Shown: positions 1-13,487 of the stretch, piece by piece | Layout of the letters: the number at the start of each line of letters is the position of its first letter | Position numbering within the stretch: position 1 is the stretch's first letter | From: Halictus rubicundus | Lineage: Eukaryota > Arthropoda > Insecta > Hymenoptera > Halictidae | Direction: 5' to 3' | Length of the DNA: 64,000 nucleotides | Assembly: GCF_050948215.1 (NCBI RefSeq) | Contig: NW_027488702.1 | Coordinates: forward strand, 434,001-498,000 | Made by a program: the position numbers and the translations under genes | Notes under the pieces: model-generated | Databases searched by the model: none | What the model was told of the DNA's origin: nothing | Seen by the model: the letters and a program-made list of their open reading frames with translations, nothing else

Positions 1-425
1 TGATAGGATATGATAGAGAATAGGATAGGATAGAGGATAGGATAGGATGGAGGATAGGATAGAGGATTGGATAGGATAGAGGATAGGATATGATAGGATA
101 GAGGATAGGATATGATACAGGATAGGATAGGATTGAGGATAGGATAGGATAGTTGATAGGATAGGATAGAGCATAAGATAGAGGATAGGATAGGATAGGA
201 TACATGGTATTATAGGGTAGAGGATAGGATAGGAAAGAGAATAGGATAGGATAGAGAATAGGATACGATAGAGGATAGGATAGGATAGAGGATAGGATAG
301 AGTATAGGATAGGATAGAGGATAAGATAGAGGATAGGATAGGATACAGGATAGGATATAATAGAGGATAGGATTAGTAAGAGCATAGGATAGGATAGAGG
401 ATAGGATAGCATAGAGGATAGGATA
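1..425 (+). repeat. Partial block, copy of 5,380-5,804
   Basis: The window opens inside a block that recurs with offset 5,379. Both copies share the first landmark A (203 and 5,582) and the same series of variants around it. They diverge at about 426, where one reads GGATAAGATA and the other GGATAGGATA. Confidence 0.85.
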
Positions 426-3400
426 AGATAGAGGATAGGATAGGATACAGGATAGGATATAATAGAGGATAGGATTAGTAAGAGCATAGGATAGGATAGA
501 GGATAGGATAGCATAGAGGATAGGATAGGATAGAGGATAGGATAGGACAGAGGATAAGATTGGATAGAGGATTGGATAGGATAGAGGATAGGATACGATA
601 GAGGATAGGATAGGATAGAGGATAAGATTGGATAGAGGATAGTATAGGATAGAGGATAGGATAGGATAGAGGACAGGACAGGATAGAGGATAGGATACGA
701 TAGAGGATACGATAGGATAGATTATAGGATAGGATAGAGTATAGGATATGATAGAGGATAGGATTAGTAAGAGCATAGGATAGGATAGAGGATAGGATAG
801 CATAGAGGATAGGATATGATGGAGGATAGGATAGAGAATAGGATAGGATAGAGGATAGGATAGGATAGAGGATAGGATAGGATAGAGGATAGGATAGGAT
901 AGAGGATAGGATAGGATAGAGGATAGGATAGGACAGAGGATAGGATAGGATAGAGGATAGGATATAATAGAGGATAGGATTAGTAAGAGCATAGGATAGG
1001 ATAGAGGATAGGATAGCATAGAGGATAGGATAGCATAGAGGATAGGATAGGTTAGAGGATAGAATAGGATAGAGGATCGGATAGGAGAGAGGATAGGATA
1101 GGATAGAGGATAGGATAGCATAGAAGATAGGATAGGTTAGAGGATAGAATAGGATAGAGGATCGGATAGGAGAGAGGATAGGATAGGATAGAGGATAGGA
1201 TAGGATAGAGGATAGGATAGGATAGAGGGTAGGATAGGATAGAGGATAGGATAGGATAGAGGATAGGATATAATAGAGGATAGGATTAGTAAGAGCATAG
1301 GATAGGATAGAGGATAGGATAGCATAGAGGATAGGATAGGATGGAGGATAGGATAGAGGATAGGATAGGATAGAGGATAGGATAGGATAGAGGATAGGAT
1401 AGGATAGAGGATAGGATAGGATAGGATAGAGGATAGGATAGGATAGAGGATAGGATATGATAGAGGATAGGATAGGATTGAGGATATGATAGGATAGAGG
1501 ATAGGATAAGTAAGAGGATAGGATAGGATAGAGGATAGGATAGACGAAAGGATAGGATTGATGATGGGATAGGATAGAGGATGGGATAGGATAGAGGATA
1601 GGATTGGATAGAGGATAGGATAGAGGAAAGGATAGGATTGAGGATGGGAGAGGATAGAGGATAGTATACGATAGAGAATAGGATAGGATAGAGGATAGGA
1701 TAGGATGGAGGATATTATAGAGAATAGGATAGGATAGAGGATAGGATAGAGGATTGGATAGGATAGAGGATAGGATAGAATAGAGGATCGGATAGGATAG
1801 AGGATAGGATAGGATAGAGGATAGGATAAGTAAGAGGATATAATAGGATAGAGGATAGGATAGACGAAAGGATAGGATTGATGATGGGATAGGATAGAGG
1901 ATGGGATAGGATAGAGGATAAGATTGGATAGAGGATAGTATAGGATAGAGGATAGGATAGGATAGAGGACAGGACAGGATAGAGGATAGGATAGGATAGA
2001 GGATAAGATTGGATAGAGGATAGGATAGGATAGAGGATAGGATAGGATAGAGGATAGGATAGGATAGAGGATAGGATAGGATAGAGGATAGGATTAGTAA
2101 GAGCATAGGATAGGATAGAGGATAGGATAGCATAGAGGATAGGATAGGATGGAGGATAGGATAGAGGATAGGATAGGATAGAGGATAGGATAGGATAGAG
2201 GATAGGATAGGATAGAGGATAGGATAGGATAGAGGATAGGATAGGATAGAGGATAGGATAGGATAGGATAGAGGATAGGATAGGATAGAGGATAGGATAT
2301 GATAGAGGATAGGATAGGATTGAGGATATGATAGGATAGAGGATAGGATAAGTAAGAGGATAGGATAGGATAGAGGATAGGATAGACGAAAGGATAGGAT
2401 TGATGATGGGATAGGATAGAGGATGGGATAGGATAGAGGATAGGATTGGATAGAGGATAGGATAGAGGAAAGGATAGGATTGAGGATGGGAGAGGATAGA
2501 GGATAGTATACGATAGAGAATAGGATAGGATAGAGGATAGGATAGGATGGAGGATATTATAGAGGATTGGATAGGATAGAGGATAGGATACGATAGAGGA
2601 TAGGATAGGATAGAGGATAAGATTGGATAGAGGATAGTATAGGATAGAGGATAGGATAGGATAGAGGACAGGACAGGATAGAGGATAGGATACGATAGAG
2701 GATACGATAGGATAGATTATAGGATAGGATAGAGTATAGGATATGATAGAGGATAGGATTAGTAAGAGCATAGGATAGGATAGAGGATAGGATAGGATAG
2801 AGGATAGGATAGGATAGAGGATAGGATAGGATAGAGGATAGGATAGGATAGAGGATAGGATAGGATAGAGGATAGGATAGGATAGAGGATAGGATAGGAT
2901 AGAGGATAGGATAGGATAGGATAGAGGATAGGATAGGATAGAGGATAGGATATGATAGAGGATAGGATAGGATTGAGGATAGGATAGGATAGTTGATAGG
3001 ATAGGATAGAGCATAAGATAGAGGATAGGATAGGATAGGATAGGATAGAGGATAGGATAGACGAAAGGATAGGATTGATGATGGGATAGGATAGGATAGA
3101 GGATAGGATTGGATAGAGGATAGGATAGGATAGAGGATAGGATAGGATAGAAGATAGGATAAGTAAGAGGATATGATAGGATAGAGGATAGGATACGGGA
3201 AAGGATAGGATTGATGATGGGAGAGGATAGATGACAGGATATGATAGAGAATAGGATAGGATAGAGGATAGGATAGGATGGAGGATAGGATAGAGGATTG
3301 GATAGGATAGAGGATAGGATTTGATAGGATAGAGGATAGGATAGGATTGAGGATAGGATAGGATAGTTGATAGGATAGGATAGAGCATAAGATAGTGGAT

Positions 3401-3749
3401 AGGATAGGATAGAGCATAAGATAGAGGATAGGATAGGATAGGATACATGGTATTATAGGGTAGAGGATAGGATAGGAAAGAGAATAGGATAGGATAGAGA
3501 ATAGGATAGGATAGAGGATAGGATAGAGTATAGGATAGGATAGAGGATAAGATAGAGGATAGGATAGGATAGAGGATAGGATATAATAGAGCACAGGATA
3601 GGATAGAGGATAGGATAGCATAGAGGATAGGATAGGATAGAGGATAGGATAGGATAGAGGATCGGATAGGAGAGAGGATAGGATAGGATAGAGGATAGGA
3701 TAGGATAGAGGATAGGATAGGATAGAGGATAGGATAGGATAGAGGATAG

Positions 3750-5220
3750 GATAGGATAGAGGATAGGGTAGGATAGAGGATAGGATAGGATAGGTGATAA
3801 GATAGGATAGAGGACAGGATAGGATAGAGGATAGGATTGGATAGAGGATCGGATAGGATAGGGGATAGGATAGGATAGAGGATAGGATAGAGGAAAGGAT
3901 AGGATAGAGGATAGGATACGATAGAACATACGATATTATAGAAAAAAGGATACGATAGAGGATAGGATATGATAGAGGATAGGATATGGGATTGCCTAGG
4001 ATAGAGGATAGGATAGGATAGAGGATCGGATAGGATAGAGGATAGGATAGGATAGAGGATAAGATTGGATAGAGGATAGTATAGGATAGAGGATAGGATA
4101 GGATAGAGGACAGGACAGGATAGAGGATAGGATAGGATAGAGGATAAGATTGGATAGAGGATAGGATAGGATAGAGGATAGGATAGGATAGAGGATAGGA
4201 TAGGATAGAGGATAGGATAGGATAGAGGATAGGATTAGTAAGAGCATAGGATAGGATAGAGGATAGGATAGCATAGAGGATAGGATAGGATGGAGGATAG
4301 GATAGAGGATAGGATTAGTAAGAGCATAGGATAGGATAGAGGATAGGATAGCATAGAGGATAGGATAGGATGGAGGATAGGATAGAGGATAGGATAGGAT
4401 AGAGGATAGGATAGGATAGAGGATAGGATAGGATAGAGGATAGGATAGGATAGGATAGAGGATAGGATAGGATAGAGGATAGGATAGGATAGAGGATAGG
4501 GTAGGATAGAGGATAGGATAGGATAGGTGATAAGATAGGATAGAGGACAGGATAGGATAGAGGATAGGATTGGATAGAGGATCGGATAGGATAGGGGATA
4601 GGATAGGATAGAGGAAAGGATAGGATAGAGGATAGGATACGATAGAACATACGATATTATAGAAAAAAGGATACGATAGAGGATAGGATATGATAGAGGA
4701 TAGGATATGGGATTGCCTAGGATAGAGGATAGGATAGGATAGAGGATCGGATAGGATAGAGGATAGGATAGGATAGAGGATAAGATTGGATAGAGGATAG
4801 TATAGGATAGAGGATAGGATAGGATAGAGGACAGGACAGGATAGAGGATAGGATAGGATAGAGGATAAGATTGGATAGAGGATAGGATAGGATAGAGGAT
4901 AGGATAGGATAGAGGATAGGATAGGATAGAGGATAGGATAGGATAGAGGATAGGATTAGTAAGAGCATAGGATAGGATAGAGGATAGGATAGCATAGAGG
5001 ATAGGATAGGATGGAGGATAGGATAGAGGATAGGATTAGTAAGAGCATAGGATAGGATAGAGGATAGGATAGCATAGAGGATAGGATAGGATGGAGGATA
5101 GGATAGAGGATAGGATAGGATAGAGGATAGGATAGGATAGAGGATAGGATAGGATAGAGGATAGGATAGGATAGGATAGAGGATAGGATAGGATAGAGGA
5201 TAGGATAGGATAGAGGATAG
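3750..5220 (+). repeat. Tandem duplication of about 721 bp
   Basis: The stretch 3,750-4,498 recurs at 4,483-5,220. The offset is 733 on the left and 721 after about 3,890, because the second copy lacks one 12-base GA(GGATA)2 unit before GAGGAAAGG. B landmarks at 3,924 and 4,645 and C landmarks at 3,995 and 4,716 are both 721 apart. Confidence 0.88.
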
Positions 5221-6221
5221 GATATGATAGAGGATAGGATAGGATTGAGGATATGATAGGATAGAGGATAGGATAAGTAAGAGGATAGGATAGGATAGAG
5301 GATAGGATAAGTAAGAGGATAGGATAGGATAGAGGATAGGATACAGGAAAGGATAGGATTGAGGATGGGAGAGGATAGATGATAGGATATGATAGAGAAT
5401 AGGATAGGATAGAGGATAGGATAGGATGGAGGATAGGATAGAGGATTGGATAGGATAGAGGATAGGATATGATAGGATAGAGGATAGGATATGATACAGG
5501 ATAGGATAGGATTGAGGATAGGATAGGATAGTTGATAGGATAGGATAGAGCATAAGATAGAGGATAGGATAGGATAGGATACATGGTATTATAGGGTAGA
5601 GGATAGGATAGGAAAGAGAATAGGATAGGATAGAGAATAGGATACGATAGAGGATAGGATAGGATAGAGGATAGGATAGAGTATAGGATAGGATAGAGGA
5701 TAAGATAGAGGATAGGATAGGATACAGGATAGGATATAATAGAGGATAGGATTAGTAAGAGCATAGGATAGGATAGAGGATAGGATAGCATAGAGGATAG
5801 GATAGGATAGAGGATAGGATAGGACAGAGGATAAGATTGGATAGAGGATTGGATAGGATAGAGGATAGGATAGGATAGAGTATAGGATAGGATAGAGGAT
5901 AGGATAGGATAGGTCATAAGATAGGATAGAGGACAGGATAGGATAGAGGATAGGATAGGATAGAGGATAGGATAGGATAGAGGATAGGATATAATAGAGG
6001 ATAGGATTAGTAAAAGCATAGGATAGGATAGAGGATAGGATAGCATAGAGGATAGGATAGGATAGAGGATAGGATAGGATAGAGGATCGGATAGGAGAGA
6101 GGATAGGATAGAGGATAGGATAGAGGATAGGATAGGATAGAGGATAGGATAGGATAGAGGATAGGGTAGGATAGAGGATAGGATAGGATAGGTGATAAGA
6201 TAGGATAGAGGACAGGATAGG

Positions 6222-7303
6222 ATAGAGGATAGGATAGGATAGAGGATAGGATAGGATAGAGGATAGGATAGGATAGAGGACAGGATAGGATAGAGGATAG
6301 GATAGGATAGAGGATAGGATAGGATAGAGGATAGGATAGGATAGAGGATAGGATAGGATAGAGGATAGGATAGGATAGAGGATAGGATAGGATAAAGGAT
6401 AGGATAGGATAGAGGATAGGATAGGATAGAGGATAGGATAGGATAGAGGATAGGATAGGATAGAGGATAGGATAGGATAGAGGATAGGATAGGATAGAGG
6501 ATAGGATAGGATAGAGGATAGGATAGGATAGAGGATAGGAAAGGATAGAGGATAGGATAGGATAGAGGATAGGATAGGATAGAGGATAGGATAGGATAGA
6601 GGATAGGATAGGATAGAGGATAGGATAGGATAGAGGATAGGATAGGATAGAGGATAGGATAGGATAGAGGATAGGATAGGATAGAGGATAGGATAGGATA
6701 GAGGATAGGATAGGATAGAGGATAGGATAGGATAGAGGATAGGATAGGATAGAGGATAGGATAGGATAGAGGATAGGATAGGATAGAGGATAGGATAGGA
6801 TAGAGGATAGGATAGGATAGAGGATAGGATAGGATAGAGGATAGGATAGGACAGAGGATAGGATAGGATAGAGGATAGGAAAGGATAGAGGATAGGATAG
6901 GATAGAGGATAGGATAGGATAGAGGATAGGATAGGATAGAGGATAGGATAGGATAGAGGATAGGATAGGATAGAGGATAGGATAGGATAGAGGATAGGAT
7001 AGGATAGAGGATAGGATAGGATAGAGGATAGGATAGGATAGAGGATAGGATAGGATAGAGGATAGGATAGGATAGAGGATAGGATAGGATAGAGGATAGG
7101 ATAGGATAGAGGATAGGATAGGATAGAGGATAGGATAGGATTGAGGATAGGATAGGATAGAGGATAGGATAGGATAGAGGATAGGATAGGTTAGAGGATA
7201 GGATAGGATAGAGGATAGGATAGGATAGAGGATAGGATAGGATAGAGGATAGGATAGGATAGAGGATAGGATAGGATAGAGGATAGGATAGGATAGAGGA
7301 TAG
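6222..7303 (+). repeat. Homogeneous 17-mer core array
   Basis: About 63 monomers follow one another with only around seven substitutions that I can see (for example near 6,281, 6,395, 6,541, 6,852, 6,881, 7,141 and 7,191) and no length variant. It ends at GGATATAATAGAGG plus a D landmark. This is the longest clean run in the window and probably the most recently amplified stretch of region I. Confidence 0.88.
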
Positions 7304-7744
7304 GATATAATAGAGGATAGGATTAGTAAGAGCATAGGATAGGATAGAGGATAGGATAGCATAGAGGATAGGATAGGATAGAGGATAGAATAGGATAGAT
7401 GATCGGATAGGAGAGAGGATAGGATAGGATAGAGGATAGGATAGGATAGAGGATAGGATAGGATAGAGGATAAGATTGGATAGAGGATAGTATAGGATAG
7501 AGGATAGGATATAATAGATGATAGGACAGGATAGAGGATAGGATACGATAGAGGATACGATAGGATAGATTATAGGATAGGATAGAGGATAGGATATGAT
7601 AGAGGATAGGATTAGTAAGAGCATAGGATAGGATAGAGGATAGGATAGCATAGAGGATAGGATAGGATGGAGAATAGGATAGAGGATAGGATAGGATAGA
7701 GGATAGGATAGGATAGAGGATAGGATAGGATAGAGGATAGGATA

Positions 7745-10188
7745 GGATAGGATAGAGGATAGGATAGGATAGAGGATAGGATATGATAGAGGATAGGATA
7801 GGATTGAGGATAGGATAGGATAGTTGATAGGATAGGATAGAGCATAAGATAGAGGATAGGATAGGATAGGATAGGATAGAGGATAGGATAGACGAAAGGA
7901 TAGGATTGATGATGGGATAGGATAGAGGATGGGATAGGATAGAGGATAAGATTGGATAGAGGATAGTATAGGATAGAGGATAGGATAGGATAGAGGACAG
8001 GACAGGATAGAGGATAGGATAGGATAGAGGATAAGATTGGATAGAGGATAGGATAGGATAGAGGATAGGATAGGATAGAGGATAGGATAGGATAGAGGAT
8101 AGGATAGGATAGAGGATAGGATAGGATAGAGGATAGGATTAGTAAGAGCATAGGATAGGATAGAGGATAGGATAGCATAGAGGATAGGATAGGATGGAGG
8201 ATAGGATAGAGGATAGGATAGGATAGAGGATAGGATAGGATAGAGGATAGGATAGGATAGAGGATAGGATAGGATAGAGAATAGGATAGGATAGGATAGA
8301 GGATAGGATAGGATAGAGGATAGGATATGATAGAGGATAGGATAGGATTGATGATGGGATAGGATAGAGGATGGGATAGGATAGAGGATAGGATTGGATA
8401 GAGGATAGGATAGAGGAAAGGATAGGATTGAGGATGGGAGAGGATAGAGGATAGTATACGATAGAGAATAGGATAGGATAGAGGATAGGATAGGATGGAG
8501 GATATTATAGAGGATTGGATAGGATAGAGGATAGGATACGATAGAGGATAGGATAGGATAGAGGATAAGATTGGATAGAGGATAGTATAGGATAGAGGAT
8601 AGGATAGGATAGAGGACAGGACAGGATAGAGGATAGGATACGATAGAGGATACGATAGGATAGATTATAGGATAGGATAGAGTATAGGATATGATAGAGG
8701 ATAGGATTAGTAAGAGCATAGGATAGGATAGAGGATAGGATAGGATAGAGGATAGGATAGGATAGAGGATAGGATAGGATAGAGGATAGGATAGGATAGA
8801 GGATAGGATAGGATAGAGGATAGGATAGGATAGGATAGAGGATAGGATAGGATAGAGGATAGGATATGATAGAGGATAGGATAGGATTGAGGATAGTATA
8901 GGATAGTTGATAGGATAGGATAGAGCATAAGATAGAGGATAGGATAGGATAGGATAGGATAGAGGATAGGATAGACGAAAGGATAGGATTGATGATGGGA
9001 TAGGATAGGATAGAGGATAGGATTGGATAGAGGATAGGATAGGATAGGATAGAGGATAGGATTGGATAGAGGATAGGATAGGATAGAGGATAGGATAGGA
9101 TAGAAGATAGGATAAGTAAGAGGATATGATAGGATAGAGGATAGGATACGGGAAAGGATAGGATTGATGATGGGAGAGGATAGATGACAGGATATGATAG
9201 AGAATAGGATAGGATAGAGGATAGGATAGGATGGAGGATAGGATAGAGGATTGGATAGGATAGAGGATAGGATTTGATAGGATAGAGGATAGGATAGGAT
9301 TGAGGATAGGATAGGATAGTTGATAGGATAGGATAGAGCATAAGATAGTGGATAGGATAGGATAGAGCATAAGATAGAGGATAGGATAGGATAGGATACA
9401 TGGTATTATAGGGTAGAGGATAGGATAGGAAAGAGAATAGGATAGGATAGAGAATAGGATAGGATAGAGGATAGGATAGAGTATAGGATAGGATAGAGGA
9501 TAAGATAGAGGATAGGATAGGATAGAGGATAGGATATAATAGAGGATAGGATTAGTAAGAGCATAGGATAGGATAGAGGATAGGATAGCATAGAGGATAG
9601 GATAGGATAGAGGATAGGATAGGACAGAGGATAAGATTGGATAGAGGATAGGTTAGGATAGAGGATAGGATAGGATAGAGGATAGGATAGGATAGGTCAT
9701 AAGATAGGATAGAGGACAGGATAGGATAGAGGATAGGATAGGATAGAGGATAGGATAGGATAGAGGATAGGATATAATAGAGGATAGGATTAGTAAGAGC
9801 ACAGGATAGGATAGAGGATAGGATAGCATAGAGGATAGGATAGGATAGAGGATAGGATAGGATAGAGGATCGGATAGGAGAGAGGATAGGATAGGATAGA
9901 GGATAGGATAGGATAGATGATAGGATAGGATAGAGGATAGGATAGGATAGAGGATAGGATAGGATAGAGGATAGGGTAGGATAGAGGATAGGATAGGATA
10001 GGTGATAAGATAGGATAGAGGACAGGATAGGATAGAGGATAGGATTGGATAGAGGATCGGATAGGATAGGGGATAGGATACGATAGAGGATAGGATATGA
10101 TAGAGGATAGGATATGGGATTGCCTAGGATAGAGGATAGGATAGAATAGAGGATCGGATAGGATAGAGGATAGGATAGGATAGAGGAT
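7745..10188 (+). repeat. Block copy, partner of 13,488-16,033
   Basis: This block recurs with offset 5,743 on the left and 5,765 from at least 8.9 kb on; the 22-base change equals one GA(GGATA)4 unit. Near 10,080 this copy lacks 80 bases, including the whole landmark B, that are present near 15,845-15,925, so its C landmark (10,123) has no B before it. Confidence 0.85.
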
Positions 10189-11209
10189 AAGATTGGATAG
10201 AGGATAGTATAGGATAGAGGATAGGATAGGATAGAGGACAGGACAGGATAGAGGATAGGATAGGATAGAGGATAAGATTGGATAGAGGATAGGATAGGAT
10301 AGAGGATAGGATAGGATAGAGGATAGGATAGGATAGAGGATAGGATAGGATAGAGGATAGGATTAGTAAGAGCATAGGATGGGATAGAGGATAGGATAGC
10401 ATAGAGGATAGGATAGGATGGAGGATAGGATAGAGGATAGGATAGGATAGAGGATAGGATAGGATAGAGGATAGGATAGGATAGAGGATAGGATAGGATA
10501 GAGGATAGGATAGGATAGGATAGAGGATAGGATAGGATAGAGGATAGGATATGATAGAGGATAGGATAGGATTGAGGATATGATAGGATAGAGGATAGGA
10601 TAAGTAAGAGGATAGGATAGGATAGAGGATAGGATAAGTAAGAGGATAGGATAGGATATAGGATAGGATAGACGAAAGGATAGGATTGATGATGGGATAG
10701 GATAGAGAATAGGATAGGATAGAGGATAGGATTGGATAGAGGATAGGATAGAGGAAAGGATAGGATTGAGGATGGGAGAGTGTAGAGGATAGGATATGAT
10801 AGAGAATAGGATAGGATAGAGGATAGGATAGGATGGAGGATAGGATAGAGGATTGGATAGGATAGAGGATAGGATACGATAGAGGATAGGATAGGATAGA
10901 GGATAAGATTGGATAGAGGATAGTATAGGATAGAATATAGGATAGGATAGAGGAAAGGACAGGATAGAGGATAGGATACGATAGAGGATACGATAGGATA
11001 GATTATAGGATAGGATAGAGGATAGGATAGGATAGAGGATAGGATAGGATAGAGGATAGGATTTGATAGGATAGAGGATAGGATAGGATAGAGGATAGGA
11101 TAGGATAGAGGATAGGATAAGTAAGAGGATAGGATAGGATAGAGGATAGGATACAGGAAAGGATAGGATTGAGGATGGGAGAGGATAGATGATAGGATAT
11201 GATAGAGAA

Positions 11210-11655
11210 TAGGATAGGATAGAGGATAGGATAGGATAGAGGATAGGATAGGATAGAGGATAGGATAGGATAGAGGATAGGAAAGGATAGAGGATAGGAT
11301 AGGATAGAGGATAGGATAGGATAGAGGATAGGATAGGATAGAGGATAGGATAGGATAGAGGATAGGATAGGATAGAGGATAGGATAGGATAGAGGATAGG
11401 ATAGGACAGAGGATAGGATAGGATAGAGGATAGGATAGGATAGAGGATAGGATAGGATAGAGGATAGGATAGGATAGAGGATAGGATAGGATAGAGGATA
11501 GGATAGGATAGAGGATAGGATAGGATAGAGGATAGGATAGGATAGAGGATAGGATAGGATAGAGGATAGGATAGGATAGAGGATAGGATAGGATAGAGGA
11601 TAGGATAGGATAGAGGATAGGATAGGATAGAGGATAGGATAGGATAGAGGATAGG
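11210..11655 (+). repeat. Homogeneous 17-mer core array
   Basis: About 26 nearly perfect monomers, with changes near 11,281 (T to A) and 11,405 (T to C), end at the same GGATATAATAGAGG and D landmark as the run at 6.2-7.3 kb. It is the equivalent run in the next block, much shorter. Confidence 0.82.
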
Positions 11656-13487
11656 ATATAATAGAGGATAGGATTAGTAAGAGCATAGGATAGGATAGAG
11701 GATAGGATAGCATAGAGGATAGGATAGGATAGAGGATAGAATAGGATAGATGATCGGATAGGAGAGAGGATAGGATAGGATAGAGGATCGGATAGGATAG
11801 AGGATAGGATAGGATAGAGGATAAGATTGGATAGAGGATAGTATAGGATAGAGGATAGGATATAATAGATGATAGGACAGGATAGAGGATAGGATACGAT
11901 AGAGGATACGATAGGATAGATTATAGGATAGGATAGAGGATAGGATATGATAGAGGATAGGATTAGTAAGAGCATAGGATAGGATAGAGGATAGGATAGC
12001 ATAGAGGATAGGATAGGATGGAGGATAGGATAGAGGATAGGATAGGATAGAGGATAGGATAGGATAGAGGATAGGATAGGATAGAGGATAGGATAGGATA
12101 GGATAGAGGATAGGATAGGATAGAGGATAGGATATGATAGAGGATAGGATAGGATTGAGGATAGGATAGGATAGTTGATAGGATAGGATAGAGCATAAGA
12201 TAGAGGATAGGATAGGATAGGATAGGATAGAGGATAGGATAGACGAAAGGATAGGATTGATGATGGGATAGGATTGAGGATAGGATAGGATAGTTGAATA
12301 GGATAGGATAGAGCATAAGATAGAGGATAGGATAGGATAGGATAGGATAGAGGATAGGATAGACGAAAGGATAGGATTGATGATGGGATAGGATAGGATA
12401 GAGGACAGGACAGGATAGAGGATAGGATACGATAGAGGATACGATAGGATAGATTATAGGATAGGATAGAGGATAGGATATGATTGAGGATAGGATAGAG
12501 TAAGAGCATAGGATAGGATAGAGGATAGGATAGCATAGAGGATAGGATAGGATGGAGGATAGGATAGAGGATAGGATAGAGGACAGGATAGGATAGAGGA
12601 TAGGATTGGATAGAGGATCGGATAGGATAGAGGATAGGATAGGATAGAGGATAGGATAGAGGAAAGGATAGGATAGAGGATAGGAAACGATAGAACATAC
12701 GATATTATAGAAAAAAGGATACGATAAGAGGATAGGATAGTATAGAGGATAAGATTGGATAGATTATACGATACGATAGAGGATAGGATAGGATAGAGGA
12801 TACGATTTGATAGAGGATAGGATAGGATAGAGGATAGGATAAGATAGAGGATAGGATAGGATAGAGGATAGGATAGGATAGAGGATAGGATAGGATAGAG
12901 GATAGGATAGGATAGAGGATAGGATAGGATAGAGGATAGGATAGGATAGAGGAGAGGATAGGATAGAGGATAGGATAGGATAGAGGATAGGATAGGATAG
13001 AGGATAGGATAGGATAGAGGATAGGATAGGATAGAGGATAGGATAGGATAGAGGATAGGATAGGATAGAGGATAGGATAGGATAGAGGATAGGATAGGAT
13101 AGAGGATAGTATATAATAGAGGATAGGATTAGTAAGAGCATAGGATAGGATAGAGGATAGGATAGCATAGAGGATAGGATAGGATAGAGGATAGAATAGG
13201 ATAGAGGATCGGATAGGAGAGAGGATAGGATAGGATAGAGGATAGGATAGGATAGAGGATAGGATAGGATAGACGGTAGGATAGGATAGAGGATAGGATA
13301 GGATAGAGGATAGGATAGGATAGAGGATAGGATAGGATAGAGGATAGGATAGGATAGAGGATAGGATAGGATAGAGGATAGGATAGGATAGAGGATAGGA
13401 TAGGATAGAGGACAGGACAGGATAGAGGATAGGATAGGATAGAGGATAAGATTGGATAGAGGATAGGATAGGATAGAGGATAGGATA

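Noticed and set aside
3924..3960. Landmark B (A6 run and TATTATAG) as a promoter or polyadenylation signal
   Set aside because: The AT-rich stretch is short and has no nearby transcription unit; AATAAA does not occur in it. Repetition with the block explains its spread.
3995..4000. Landmark C as a transposon end or integration site
   Set aside because: Apart from the CCTAGG palindrome there are no terminal repeats, target duplications or element-like sequence beside it, and the flanks are ordinary monomers in all 13 copies.
5036..9370. A 1,444-codon minus-strand open frame and about a hundred other long minus-strand open frames across the window
   Set aside because: They follow from a stop-free repeat. 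Their sequence is only the 17-residue cycle with point variants, they overlap each other in different frames with the same peptide, they start and stop at variant monomers such as GCATAG and ATTAG, and they show no domain, codon bias or flanking gene signals.
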